64,000 bases of DNA from Lumnitzera littorea (lineage: Eukaryota > Streptophyta > Magnoliopsida > Myrtales > Combretaceae), in the NCBI GenBank assembly GCA_024138015.1, contig JAMXBB010000011.1, positions 75,249,386 through 75,313,385 on the forward strand. The letters run 5' to 3'. Shown in pieces: positions 10,780-20,816 of the stretch (its first letter is position 1; each line of letters starts with the position of its first letter). Position numbers and translations under genes: made by a program. A model generated the notes under the pieces. The model searched no databases, was not told the DNA's origin, and saw only the letters and a program-made list of their open reading frames with translations.

Positions 10780-11850
10780 TCCCTAGAACTCATCGACGTT
10801 AATATGACTTTCTTCCCATCCTTTTGAAACATGTAGGTGTTTCTATACCCATCGTGTAACACCTTTAAGTCAAATAGCCACAGTCGGCCGAGTAATATGT
10901 AAGATGCACACATGGGCAGGATGTCACACAACACCTCATCCTTGTATCTATCACCAATAATAATCGGCTCTCTGACTTGCTCGGAAATGTGTAATCTCTA
11001 GCTTAGGGTGTGGCAGAGTTGGCAATTTCATGACCTTAACTACCCCTTACCTTTCAACTCTTTATGCTACATGGATGGTTTCATCCAGAGTTGTGGGGCT
11101 CTGCAATTCCATGACGTAACCAATTTCGGCTCGAAGTCTCGAGATGAACCGTGCTATAGTTCAGGTCTTAGACTCGTCGACATCACTTCATATTACGAGC
11201 AACTGAAACTCTCAGACATAGTTATCTACGGCTTTGTTACCTTGCCTCAAGTCTTGGAGTCGTCGAAAAGTGTCTTGCTTGTAGTGTTTGAAAACGAACC
11301 TACTTCTCAGAACCTTCTCCATCTTATTCCATGTTTGGACTTCGCATCGAGCCCTCAAACGAACATTTTGTAGCTTCTTCGACCACATTGTCGCATACCC
11401 AGAAAATTCTAACGCGGCCACCTTAATGCGGACAGCATCTTCGTAATCGTAGAAGTCAAATATCTTTTTGATCTTCTCTTTCCAGTCGAGGTAGTCATCA
11501 GCACTACTAGACTCGTTGAAACTCAGAATTTGTACTTTAAGATGCTTGGCGCCCTAAACTCTCACTCATCCATCCCATCATAATGGTCTTCTTCCTCTTC
11601 GTACTCTATCACTTAGTCTAACTCTAACCTTCTTCTCACAACTTTATCGGCATGTCGTGGTGGTTCTTGGTTTACGAGAAAGGCTTTCGGAGCTTGCTCG
11701 TTCATCTGCCTTCTCAGCCCTGCTCAGTTATTTTTTCTCGCGGTAGCCTTTAAGACCCTATTCACCGAGACAGCTAAGTTGGCCATAATAGCAGCAAGAT
11801 TTTATATTTACTCATCAGTAGTACATGATATTTGTTGGCTAACTCGACCA
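10780..11850 (-). pseudogene. Element B gag and truncated protease
   Basis: On the - strand the gag begins near 11,790 (MANLAVSVNRVLKA) and its conserved core lies at 11,421-11,212 (AALEFSGYATMWSKKL, then TWNKMEKVLRSRFV and a QGNKAVDNYV end). Shortly afterwards (about 11,025) the sequence jumps to the C-terminal half of the protease: KLPTLPHPK, DEVLCDILPMCASYILLGR. The gag zinc knuckle and the protease active site that should lie between are absent. This points to an internal deletion on top of many stops. Confidence 0.75.
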
Positions 11851-12020
11851 CAACCATGAGCATCACTCTTGACATCGTGAATCTCACCTTGTACACTAGG
11901 GTTTGATATTCTTAATAAAGCTTCAGTAAGGATACGTCACGCAAATGCTTTCTACACACAAATATCTCGAATGATAGATACAATAAACTAACACTACACA
12001 GCTCTTGGTCTCAACCTCAA

Positions 12021-12032
12021 GCTCTAATACCA
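12021..12032 (-). promoter_or_regulatory. Element B primer-binding site (initiator tRNA-Met type)
   Basis: Read on the - strand this is TGGTATTAGAGC, one base from the usual plant iMet primer site (C to T at the seventh base). It lies 8 bp inside the 5' LTR end. Confidence 0.85.
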
Positions 12033-12040
12033 GGAATATA

Positions 12041-12937
12041 TGGTACGCTTAGGAGCTTAGTTATCATTAGGACTTACCGGGGTAGAATTGAACTGAAATG
12101 GGTCCTTCGAGATATTGAAGAAAATTAGAGGGAAACGGTCCACAATTGAGCAAGAGTTGTTGACGTGAAGCTGCTTAGAGGATATGACTCACCAATGAAT
12201 ATAACACAACTTGACACCTCACTTGATATGACACACAAGTTGATGCCAAGGTTCACTTGCCACTAATCCTGAGCTATTCGGCAAAATTAGATAAGAGTGT
12301 AAGGGGTATGGACTTGAAGAGAGTTTTCTCACAAGAACAGAGTATTCAAAATTAAGATCTTAGTTTTCTCTGACTTACAAGAGAAAAGGACTATTTATAA
12401 TAAGTCCCTAGGGCAGCATTACAAATAAAGAAATTACAAGAAAGTATTTACAAAAAAGAGATTCCTAATACATACGAAAAGGGTAAAAGGACAACAAACT
12501 AAAAATAGAAAAGTAGTTAAATGTCAGACAAGGTAGATAGCTAGCATTGAACCTGTATGAATATTCTCTGAGTATAGCAGGTGGAAAGGGTCAAAATGTT
12601 ACCACACTAAAAGGGCCGGGATGAGAAAGATGATGGTATGCCGAGAGAAAACTACTTGGCTGTTTAAGTAAGTCTCTCGTCACATAGCAGGTGATTTTTG
12701 GCAGCAGTTGGTTGGAGTACTCGGCATAGGATCCTCGGTAAGGGAATGGTCGACATCATCACTACTGAGTGTAAAGATCAATGTATAATAATGTGGGGAG
12801 CTCAGGGAGTTCAACCGCCTTTCTTCGATATATAGTTTCTCGTTATCAGCAGGTTACCGAGAGAGAATTCTTTAAGAAAGGGATTGAGGCCTCAAAGGCG
12901 TGTGTGAGTAATGGGATTGCTGACTGGTAATGCATCA
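12041..12937 (-). repeat. Element B 5' LTR
   Basis: It begins TGGTAC and ends GCATCA on the + strand, so it keeps canonical TG...CA ends. It pairs with 7,091-7,980 and is followed by GTTAG. Confidence 0.9.
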
Positions 12938-12942
12938 GTTAG
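12938..12942. repeat. Right target-site duplication of element B
   Basis: GTTAG, identical to 7,086-7,090. Removing the element plus one copy makes the interrupted repeat unit exactly 80 bp (53 bp on the left including GTTAG, 27 bp on the right). Confidence 0.85.
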
Positions 12943-13150
12943 TCAGCTCATTAAGGCACGATTAAGTTTCCTTATCTTTAGTTCTTAGCTAGCTCAAAGG
13001 GCACTTTGACCGCCTTGGTTTGTCAGCTCATTAAGATACAACTAAGCTTTCTCAATTCATTTTTTGTCTTAGTCAGCTTAAGGAGCGTTTTGACCGACTT
13101 AGTTAATCAGCTTATTGGGACACAACCAAGTTCTTATTATTTGGTTTAGG
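12943..13150. repeat. 80-bp tandem array in element A, right part
   Basis: The array resumes with the missing part of the interrupted unit. It continues with units starting near 12,970 and 13,050, then decays. Confidence 0.85.
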
Positions 13151-13316
13151 GTTATTATCAGCCTATAAGGGCGCTACCCTCATTATTCTTTGTTTCAAGC
13201 TTATCGTCGTCGAATCCTCAACTAACTAGTCATAGTGTTCCTTAAGATAGAGTCATCCCGGGGCAAAAACGATGTCTCTTTTATATTTATGACAAAGTTT
13301 TATCCAAACTTCACTA

Positions 13317-13330
13317 GAAAGAGGGACAGC
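13317..13330 (+). promoter_or_regulatory. Element A polypurine tract
   Basis: GAAAGAGGGACAGC is directly followed by TGTAGATACTTAATTTTTG, the usual start of a Tat-type 3' LTR. The tract would prime plus-strand DNA synthesis. Confidence 0.75.
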
Positions 13331-15750
13331 TGTAGATACTTAATTTTTGCCATTCGTAGTCCTAATTTTTAGTTTTTTTTTTTTTTTAAAATAAGGTCCT
13401 AATTTAAAAATAAGAAAAAGATAAAAATAATAAAAATTGACAAATGATGAAAATACAAAAAAAAAATGAGAAAAAAATATTTATTTAATTATTTTTTTAG
13501 ATTTTTTAGAAAATAATTTATTTTAGGGTAAATAGTTTTAATAATTATTGCATAGTTTAAGTACAATTTGATTATACTAAAAATAAAGACACAACCCAAC
13601 AACTTAACGGATAAGTATTAGAGTGTTGAATTGAATTTAACTTGAAGTTGTAAGTTTAAATCTTGTTAAGTATACATGTATCTTTTATTCCACAAAAATA
13701 AACACGCTAAACCAATACCTGCTGCCCCTAACGTCCGCAACTACCTGCCACATCCGCTAACCAACGCCTGCACCATACACGCCCACACGATTCACACAAC
13801 TACACCCATCTACGCAAACACAGTCGTAGCATCCACAACTTACTGTACCAGCGACATCGACCACTCCTTTTTAATCTAATCGATAACATGGTCCAGCCTT
13901 CTTCCACGAACAGCTGCAATTCCAAACCAACAACCACTCGCTAACTCACCATCACTTATAGTACACTAGATTCGCCCAACAACACAAGACAGACTACGCT
14001 TGAAGACTAATCTACATGAACGCCTGGAGCAATCCCTTGCACGATCCGCACTACTCTCTGTCAATCACACACCACAAACAGCGGTCGAATCCACTACAAT
14101 GCACGACTCACACTCATGGTTTGTTATATAACCGAACGCAGACAATTAGTACTTTCTCCTCGTCCAACAGTTCCAGCGCCTGATCCAAGCTTTACACAAC
14201 ATTGTTGATCACCGCCCACTGCCTCAACACGATACGATAGTGCACTTCCTCTTCATTTAGTAGTTCGCAAGCCCACGCTCTTATACGTGATAGAACACTC
14301 CGAGCTCGATCACAACAGCACACCCATATCGTCTCCATCTTCCCTTCCATCCATCCAACGACAAGTTCGTAACCTACGAACACCAAACTCACACGACGAA
14401 CACATACCTAAAGAAAGCACGCAAAGCGCGCCACTGATCGCCGAGGAACTACACTCTTGCGCACAAGTCCGCTGTCCGCACGTTCGAGCCATACGCCCCT
14501 ATTACGAACGCTCACTGGACTATGCTCCCAGTCATGCTCAGCCCAGCCAACTCCCGACTTCAACACATGACTGAATTGCTGTACACAAAGGCTACATGTC
14601 TAAGCGGTAGCAGTAAGGCCAACCCCACTGCACAAGGCAGCAGCAACACATTGATCGACACTCTTCATCATAACCACAGTAAGCTCCTATCGATCCAAAG
14701 TCAAGTCCTCTACTGCGCCACACATACGATTAGTTCGACCACATACAAGCGCGACCGCTGCTTAAAGCTCTTCACTGCACACGTGTTCAAATCCACGCGC
14801 CCGCACAACTCCGATCAGCACTCCATCCAGACACGCAAGTAGCGATCCAACGCATTGATGAACTTGGCTGATTTCACCAAATATCAAGTATCGTTTCTTT
14901 GTTTAATTCGTTATTGTTATTTTAAATCATTATGTTATTATTCTGTTGATTGGTTAGTTAAATTCATAATATGATATATATATATATCTATATACTAGTA
15001 GGAGACTTTTAATATTAGTTTTTATATATTAAGTAGATTATATAATTAATTTATTTAGATAGATAGTTATTAACGGTAGAAATATAGGTGTAGGTATATT
15101 AGCTTAGATATTTTTAGGTTTTTTTAGAAATCATTATATAGAAAATTATTTTTTAAAAAAAATAAAACTTAATGAAAAAGATTATAGCGTCTTAGAGAGT
15201 TTTTTGATCATTTACAAGTCAGGACCCCTTTTAGATTTTTTTTAATAAACCGAATCAATTAAAATATAAATCTGGTCGGTTTCAAAATTAAAATAAACTA
15301 ACATACTAAAATTTTTAAAAAGAACTACGATCGTCTGATACTGGCTAACGGGCACAGAGGTAGCTTTGGGGTAACGATAAAATTTGTAGAAACTTTGGTT
15401 TTTTTTTTTTTATTTTCTTAAAAAATATTATAATTAGAAGAATAATTATAATTTTGGTAAATAAATAGTAATATTCATTTAGGTTTAATAGGTTAGCTCT
15501 TGAATTCGGAACCTCTTATTTTTTAACTTAAATTGAAATTAAAGATCGGTAGCTAAATTGTAGTGAATCCATTCAATTAATTGTAGTTTTTTTTTTTTCT
15601 TTTTTCTGATTCCGATTGGGTAGCAACTTCAAAAAATTATTTTTAATAAAAACCTAAAATTTTTCAATTGTTTTAATCGATAATTAATATTAAATTGATT
15701 TGAATCCGGTATTAGTCGAATTAAATAAAAAATTGAAAATCAGACTCAAC
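13331..15750 (+). repeat. Element A 3' LTR (end uncertain)
   Basis: The LTR starts with TGTAGATACT immediately after the polypurine tract. It holds an AT-rich first part (13,331-13,690), a C-rich and G-poor middle (13,690-14,850) and an AT-rich last part with T-runs. The far end is not fixed because the 5' LTR is outside the window. A segment near 15,330-15,370 still resembles LTR sequence of this type, and CA dinucleotides near 15,780 are possible ends. No gene is seen in it. Confidence 0.6.
13690..14850. other. C-rich, G-poor block inside the element A LTR
   Basis: The + strand is unusually rich in C and A and poor in G for more than 1 kb, unlike everything around it. Open frames exist on both strands only because of this composition. 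None shows a domain or a family resemblance, so I do not call a gene. The likely explanation is a transcribed leader portion (R-U5) of the LTR. Confidence 0.6.
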
Positions 15751-16272
15751 GTTAACATTTCCATTCAATGCAGTCATCATAGAGGTGGGGTATGGCAAGA
15801 GCAAATATGGAAATGGGATTTTCCATTGTCCTGTACAAACCAACCAACCACAGCAGAGGACACATGATCCAAGACATCAGTTTTGGAATTGTTTAGTGCA
15901 ATGCGACATTCTCCTTCCACAAGGCTTTATTTAATTTGTCGGTTTGTATTGATTTGTTAAAGTTAAATATAAAATGAAAACAAAATTAACTAAGGCCTCT
16001 ACACTTTGACCTGGACATCGCTATCTATGGTTTTTGAGCAATGCTATAGTTGGAATTCATTACAACATCAAGAGAAAACCTATGCGTAGGAACAAGCCTC
16101 CTCCATTGCTTGATATTATGAATGGAGATTCCTGTCTTTTGTCTCACCATTATCTAATAAATTATTCAAATGTTTTCTTTCTTTCTTTTTTTAATAACAT
16201 GAAAAATGTGATCACTAGCTGTAGTGGAAGACCTACTCAGTAAGTTGTTCTCTTTCTCTAGCTTCAAGTATG

Positions 16273-16312
<40 letters not shown>

Positions 16313-17072
16313 CCTTCCTCTAAGAGTTGTGCAAGGAAAATGAAAAGTGGCCAAAGAGGAGCAAGATGAGTATGACCACTTTTGCTTCTGTAACTATCAT
16401 GCCTTTTTTCTTGTGAGTTTTTCCTTTTGTTTGGTATTTTTAAATAAAAAGTAATTGATTTTGATTTTCTACTTTTCAGCTTTTGATAGCAAGAACTATT
16501 TTGTAGCTAAACTACTTATTCTTCTTCTTCCTCTCTTTCTCTCTCTAAAGTTGAAGGTTGTCTTCCTCTACTTCACTTTTTCTGTGCTTCATTTATCATT
16601 AAGTACTGTTGAGCTTTTGAGCCGTATTGACTTACCATTAGATTCCTTTAGAAGGCTCTCAGGGTGATATTGGGTTTTTTTTTTTTTTTTTAATTTGTCT
16701 TCTGGGTATCTAATCTTTGCTTTTTTTTTTGTCTTTATAGATTGTCTACTTCTTTTATTTGCTGGATATATTGGCTGCTCTAAAATCTTAAGTTAGTAGA
16801 ATAAATTCCTTGATGCTTTTTTCTTGACTTCCTGATTCTTATGTTCATGTTAAGGTTATTACTTGCTTCAATCAAATGAAAAGCCTTTGTACTCGATTTC
16901 TATAGGCCAAGTGGGTTATTTAATTGGTGTTACAGTGAAGTATCACCAATAGATAGCCGGCTGCTTATCAACAGCTTATTCCTTGAGTGCTTCTATGAAA
17001 GAACCATATTTGGGATGAAAACTTTGGTATAGATAGAAATAAGTAAGTGAAGGAAAGCTTTTATGTTAAGGA
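15751..17072 (+). promoter_or_regulatory. Upstream region of the GLR gene
   Basis: About 1.3 kb between the end of element A and the GLR start codon. It contains a (CT)n run, a second pyrimidine-rich stretch near 16,515-16,550 and T-runs near 16,673. The promoter and untranslated leader must lie here, perhaps with a leader intron, but I cannot place the transcription start. Confidence 0.4.
16275..16310. repeat. (CT)n microsatellite, about 18 repeats
   Basis: Uninterrupted CT dinucleotides in the leader/promoter region of the GLR gene. Pyrimidine runs are common near plant transcription starts. Confidence 0.95.
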
Positions 17073-20000
17073 ATGGATTCAGTTTCGATGTGGCTCCTCT
17101 GTATAATCATCCTCTCTTTCGGGATTTTCTCTGAATGTCAAGAGAAATTAGATGTTGTAAATGTTGGAGCAGTTTTCACATTCAGTACTATTAATGGGAA
17201 AGTCTCTAAGATTGCAATGAAGGCCGCTGAGGATGATATAAATTCCGATCCACGTGTTCTTGGTGGACGGAAACTGTCTGTAACAATGCACGACTCAAAT
17301 TACAGTGGATTTCTTGGCATTGTTGGTGGTATGTAATCTTATCTGGCTCCTAGTTTTACTTTATTTCCTCTATTCCTTTGATATTCATATCTTGCAAGTC
17401 TCCAGAGTTCTCCTGGTATGAGGTTTTGATAATTAATTACTCATTGAAATGGCAGCATTACAATTCATGGAGACTGACACTGTAGCTATAATTGGTCCTC
17501 AAATTTCTGGAATGGCACATGTACTCTCCCATCTTGCAAATGAACTCCATGTCCCGCTTTTGTCCTTCACTGCGTTGGACCCCACCCTCTCACCTCTCCA
17601 GTACCCCTATTTCATTCAGACTGCACCCAGTGATCTTTTCCAGATGACTGCTATTGCAGAGATTGTTAGTTATTATAGGTTTTCCGTGGTGGTTGCAATG
17701 TATTCAGATGATGATCACAACCGTAATGGCATAACCACATTAGGCGACACGCTTGCACAAAGGCGCTGTAGGATTGCCTATAAATCAGCAGTACCTCCTG
17801 ACCCTCAAGCAACCCGCAATGACATTGTAGTCGAATTGGGAAAGATCAAAATGATGGAATCAAGAGTCATTGTGTTGCATACCTTTTCAAAAACAGGACT
17901 CTTGATATTTGAGGTGGCTAAAAGTCTGGGGATGATGGGGAGTGGTTATGTTTGGTTGGCCACGACATGGCTGTCTACTGTTCTGGATTCTGTCAAAGAA
18001 CTTCCTTTGAAGGACCCTAACACTACTCAAGGAGTTATAACTCTTCGACCACATACTCCCGACTCCAAAAGGAAAGCAGCTTTCATATCACGGTGGAATA
18101 AGTTGAGCAATGGCACTATAGGATTGAACCCTTATGGTTTATATGCATATGATACGGTTTGGATTATTGCTAATGCGATGAGAGCGTTCCTTGATCAAGG
18201 CAACAACATTTCATTCTCCGATGATACCAAGTTAAGCGGGTTGGGGAATGGAACATTGAACTTGGGGGCATTAAGCATCTTCAATGGAGGGAAACAGTTG
18301 CTTGCTAATATATTAGGAACAAATATGACAGGTCTGACCGGACCGATCCAGTTTAATCCTGAACGGGCTATATTACGTCCTTCATATGATGTGATTAATG
18401 TACTCGATAAAGGTTATAAACAGATTGGATATTGGTCCAACTATTCAGGTCTCTCCGTTGTGCCTCCAGAGACATTTTATGCAAAAGCTGCCAACCGTTC
18501 TATTGCTAATCAGCATCTAGATGATGTGGTTTGGCCTGGAGGCACGAATACTAAGCCTCGTGGTTGGGTGTTTCCAAATAATGGGAGGCAACTTAGAATT
18601 GGAGTACCCAAGCGTGTCAGCTATCGGGCCATTGTTGAGCAGAGCAATGGTTCAGATGGAGTGCAGGGATATTGCATAGAGGCATTTCTTGCAGCAATAA
18701 AATTGCTCCCATATGCAGTTCCCCATAAATTTATATTATATGGAGATGGTCATCAGAATCCAAACTACAATGAGCTTGTAAATAAGATTGCTGAAAATGT
18801 GAGTCATTCTGATGGAAAAGAATACATATTTGTGATCCAATTCAAATTCCAATTCTGATCACATAATATCTATAATGTAGGAATTCGATGCCGTTGTAGG
18901 TGACGTTGCGATAGTTACAAACCGAACAAGGATAGCAGATTTCACTCAGCCTTATATTGACTCAGGCCTAGTTGTTGTTGCTCCAGTAAGAAAGTTAAAT
19001 CAAAGTGCTTGGGCATTCCTGAGGCCATTCACTCCATTGATGTGGGCTGTCACGGCAATATTCTTCCTTATTGTAGGAGCAGTTGTTTGGATTCTTGAAC
19101 ATAGGATAAATGATGAATTTCGCGGGCCTCCCAGACAGCAGTTGGTCACAATTTTGTGGTACTAGTATCTACTTCTTCATCATCTTTTTTGAGAGATCAT
19201 AGCTTTCTCCAAGAATACATATCATCATTTTTGACATCATAACTTTGTGGTACTAGTATCTACTTCTCCATCATCATTTGTGAGAGATCATAACTCTCTC
19301 CAAGAATACATATGTTTGCTAATAGAGATGCACTGCTAGTTTTCCTGTTATGTTTCTGCTGATACGTGCTTGTTCTTTTTCTTTTCAGGTTCAGCTTCTC
19401 TACCATGTTCTTTTCACATAGTAAAGCTTTTCATCTTGATAGCCTTCATATAAATCTTGCCGACAGAACATATTGAAAATTTACTGAGTTTAACGCACGC
19501 TTTTTTCTTTTTCTTTTTATTTGAATTTACAGGAGAAAATACTGTGAGCACACTTGGACGGATGGTGCTGATCATATGGCTCTTCGTGGTGCTAATTTTA
19601 AATTCGAGCTACACAGCAAGTCTAACATCAATCCTGACAGTGCAGCAGCTATCTTCACCCATAAGAGGAATTGATTCCTTGATAAGCAGCAATGCCCCTG
19701 TTGGATTTCAGGTGGGGTCTTATGTAGAGAACTATATGATAGAGGAACTGAGCATTCCCAAATCTAGACTTATTAAACTTGGCTCTCCGGAAGAGTATGC
19801 ATCTGCCCTTGAGAATGGAACAGTTGCTGCAGTGGTTGACGAAGAGCCATACATTCAACTTTTCCTCTCAAATCACTGCCATTTCTCTATCAGAGGCCAG
19901 CAGTTCACCAAGAGTGGATGGGGATTTGTGAGTAATTTAGCAATGAACTTTATTTCTAGATCTTTAAAACTGCACATCTCATGCTATTTGTAAGTTGATT

Positions 20001-20816
20001 CGGAGATGATTGAACTGTGCATATGGGCGTTGGTCTTGATGGCATAAAACTTTAGCTCCTATGGACAGAAATACACAAACAATGAGAAAAAGTTGCTGTA
20101 CTGCCAGCTAATTATAATGGAATTGGGCTCTGATGCAATAAGGGAAATCAACAAACCCACTCTAAGAGCTAATTTAGGAAATAAAAGGTCTTCATAGGCA
20201 TACAAGTAGAACCTGAATTTCTCAAAGAGGCTATCGGCATTATTCATGTACTAAATCATCCTAATTAAGTAGCTTTAAACACATCATCCTTCTCTTGGAC
20301 ATTCTTACGATCTAATTTACTTACGACATACGAAGTCTTCCTTCACATGGGCAGATTTTCATATTTTATGTGCTTATTTTGCAGGCGTTTCCTAGAGACT
20401 CTCCTTTAGCTGTTGACATGTCAACAGCCATTCTCACTTTATCTGAGAATGGTGAACTTCAGAAGATTCATGATAAGTGGATCTCCTCAAAAACCTGTAG
20501 TACCCAAGCCTCGGAAATTGAATCAGACCAGCTACACATACAAAGCTTTTGGGGTCTCTTCCTAATTTGTGGGATTGCTTGTGTAATTGCGCTCCTTACT
20601 TACCTCTTCTTGATGCTTCGGAAGTTCAATAAACATCACGCAGAAACAGCCGATCGTTCTACCCCGGGGAACTCTCGCTCTGCACGTCTTCAGACATTTA
20701 TCTCATTTGCTGATAAAAAGGAAGATAGAAACACGCCAAAGAGAAAGCGAAAGGGAAAATTAGCTGATTCACGAAGGGATGAAAGGTTATCAACTAACGG
20801 ACCTAACGAGCTATAG
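17073..20816 (+). CDS. GLR3.4: Glutamate receptor-like channel, clade III (GLR3.4-like), six exons
   Basis: Exons with GT-AG junctions and consistent phases: 17,073-17,328; 17,456-18,798; 18,881-19,158; 19,389-19,420; 19,533-19,927; 20,385-20,816. The coding sequence is 2,736 nt (911 residues), the usual size for the family, with no lesion. A signal peptide (residues 1 to about 22) is followed by an amino-terminal ligand-binding domain starting with DVVNVGAVFTF. The S1 part follows (GVQGYCIEAF, GDVAIVTNRTRIADFTQPY). Membrane helix M1 is at about 588-606, then a pore loop, then M3 (about 646-672) with SYTASLTSIL, then S2, then M4 (about 822-846) and a basic cytosolic tail. Plant GLRs are amino-acid-gated, Ca2+-permeable channels of plasma or internal membranes. 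Motifs such as ILYGDG, FFSHRENTVS and GLFLICGI favour GLR3.4/3.5 over GLR3.7. The exact paralogue is an inference. Confidence 0.95.
19153..19313 (+). repeat. 91-bp tandem duplication in GLR intron 3, copying the splice donor
   Basis: TTTGTGGTACTAGTATCTAC occurs at 19,153 and again at 19,244, and the two following 60-70 bp agree closely. Both copies contain the same exon/intron junction sequence TTTGTG|GTACTAG. Reading through the first donor gives a stop (TAG, 19,163-19,165) two codons later. Confidence 0.9.

Larger units (their letters stand above)
7091..12937 (-). mobile_element. Element B: nested CRM-like Ty3/gypsy retrotransposon
   Basis: Two similar LTRs (7,091-7,980 and 12,041-12,937) flank a decayed gag-pol that reads on the - strand, so the right LTR is the 5' LTR. 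A primer-binding site matching the 3' end of initiator tRNA-Met lies just inside the 5' LTR. GTTAG flanks both ends. RT motifs such as GYVRKSMSPCAVP and RAINNITVKYRYPIPRLDDM, and an integrase tail ending in a STTFNVTNLTPY motif, resemble the CRM branch of chromoviruses. That branch call is by memory of motifs and is moderate. Over the first roughly 480 aligned LTR positions I counted about 60 differences, mostly transitions, so the insertion is old, on the order of millions of years. Confidence 0.9.
1..15750 (+). mobile_element. Element A: decayed Tat-like Ty3/gypsy LTR retrotransposon, 5' end outside the window
   Basis: A degraded polyprotein can be followed on the + strand in the order gag-linker, protease, reverse transcriptase, RNase H, second RNase H, integrase (about 250-5,535). 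Next come 7-8 kb of noncoding DNA (including the nested element B), a polypurine tract at 13,317-13,330 and the start of a 3' LTR at 13,331. The order, with a second RNase H resembling the archaeal type and a long 3' noncoding region carrying tandem repeats, fits the Tat/Ogre/Retand lineage of Ty3/gypsy elements as known in plants. Many in-frame stops and frame changes show it is long dead. The 5' LTR and primer-binding site are not in the window, and the exact 3' end is not resolved (somewhere between about 14.9 and 15.8 kb). Confidence 0.8.

Noticed and set aside
11008..11373. A 121-codon open frame on the + strand
   Set aside because: It is antisense to the gag of element B, whose family motifs are on the - strand.
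13605..13675. A segment resembling a tRNA-derived SINE (box B-like AAGTTTAAATCTTG)
   Set aside because: Box A and a cloverleaf could not be made out, and the segment lies within the element A LTR.
13676..14842. Several open frames on both strands, up to about 106 codons
   Set aside because: They come from the C-rich, G-poor composition of an LTR segment. They overlap on both strands and show no domain.
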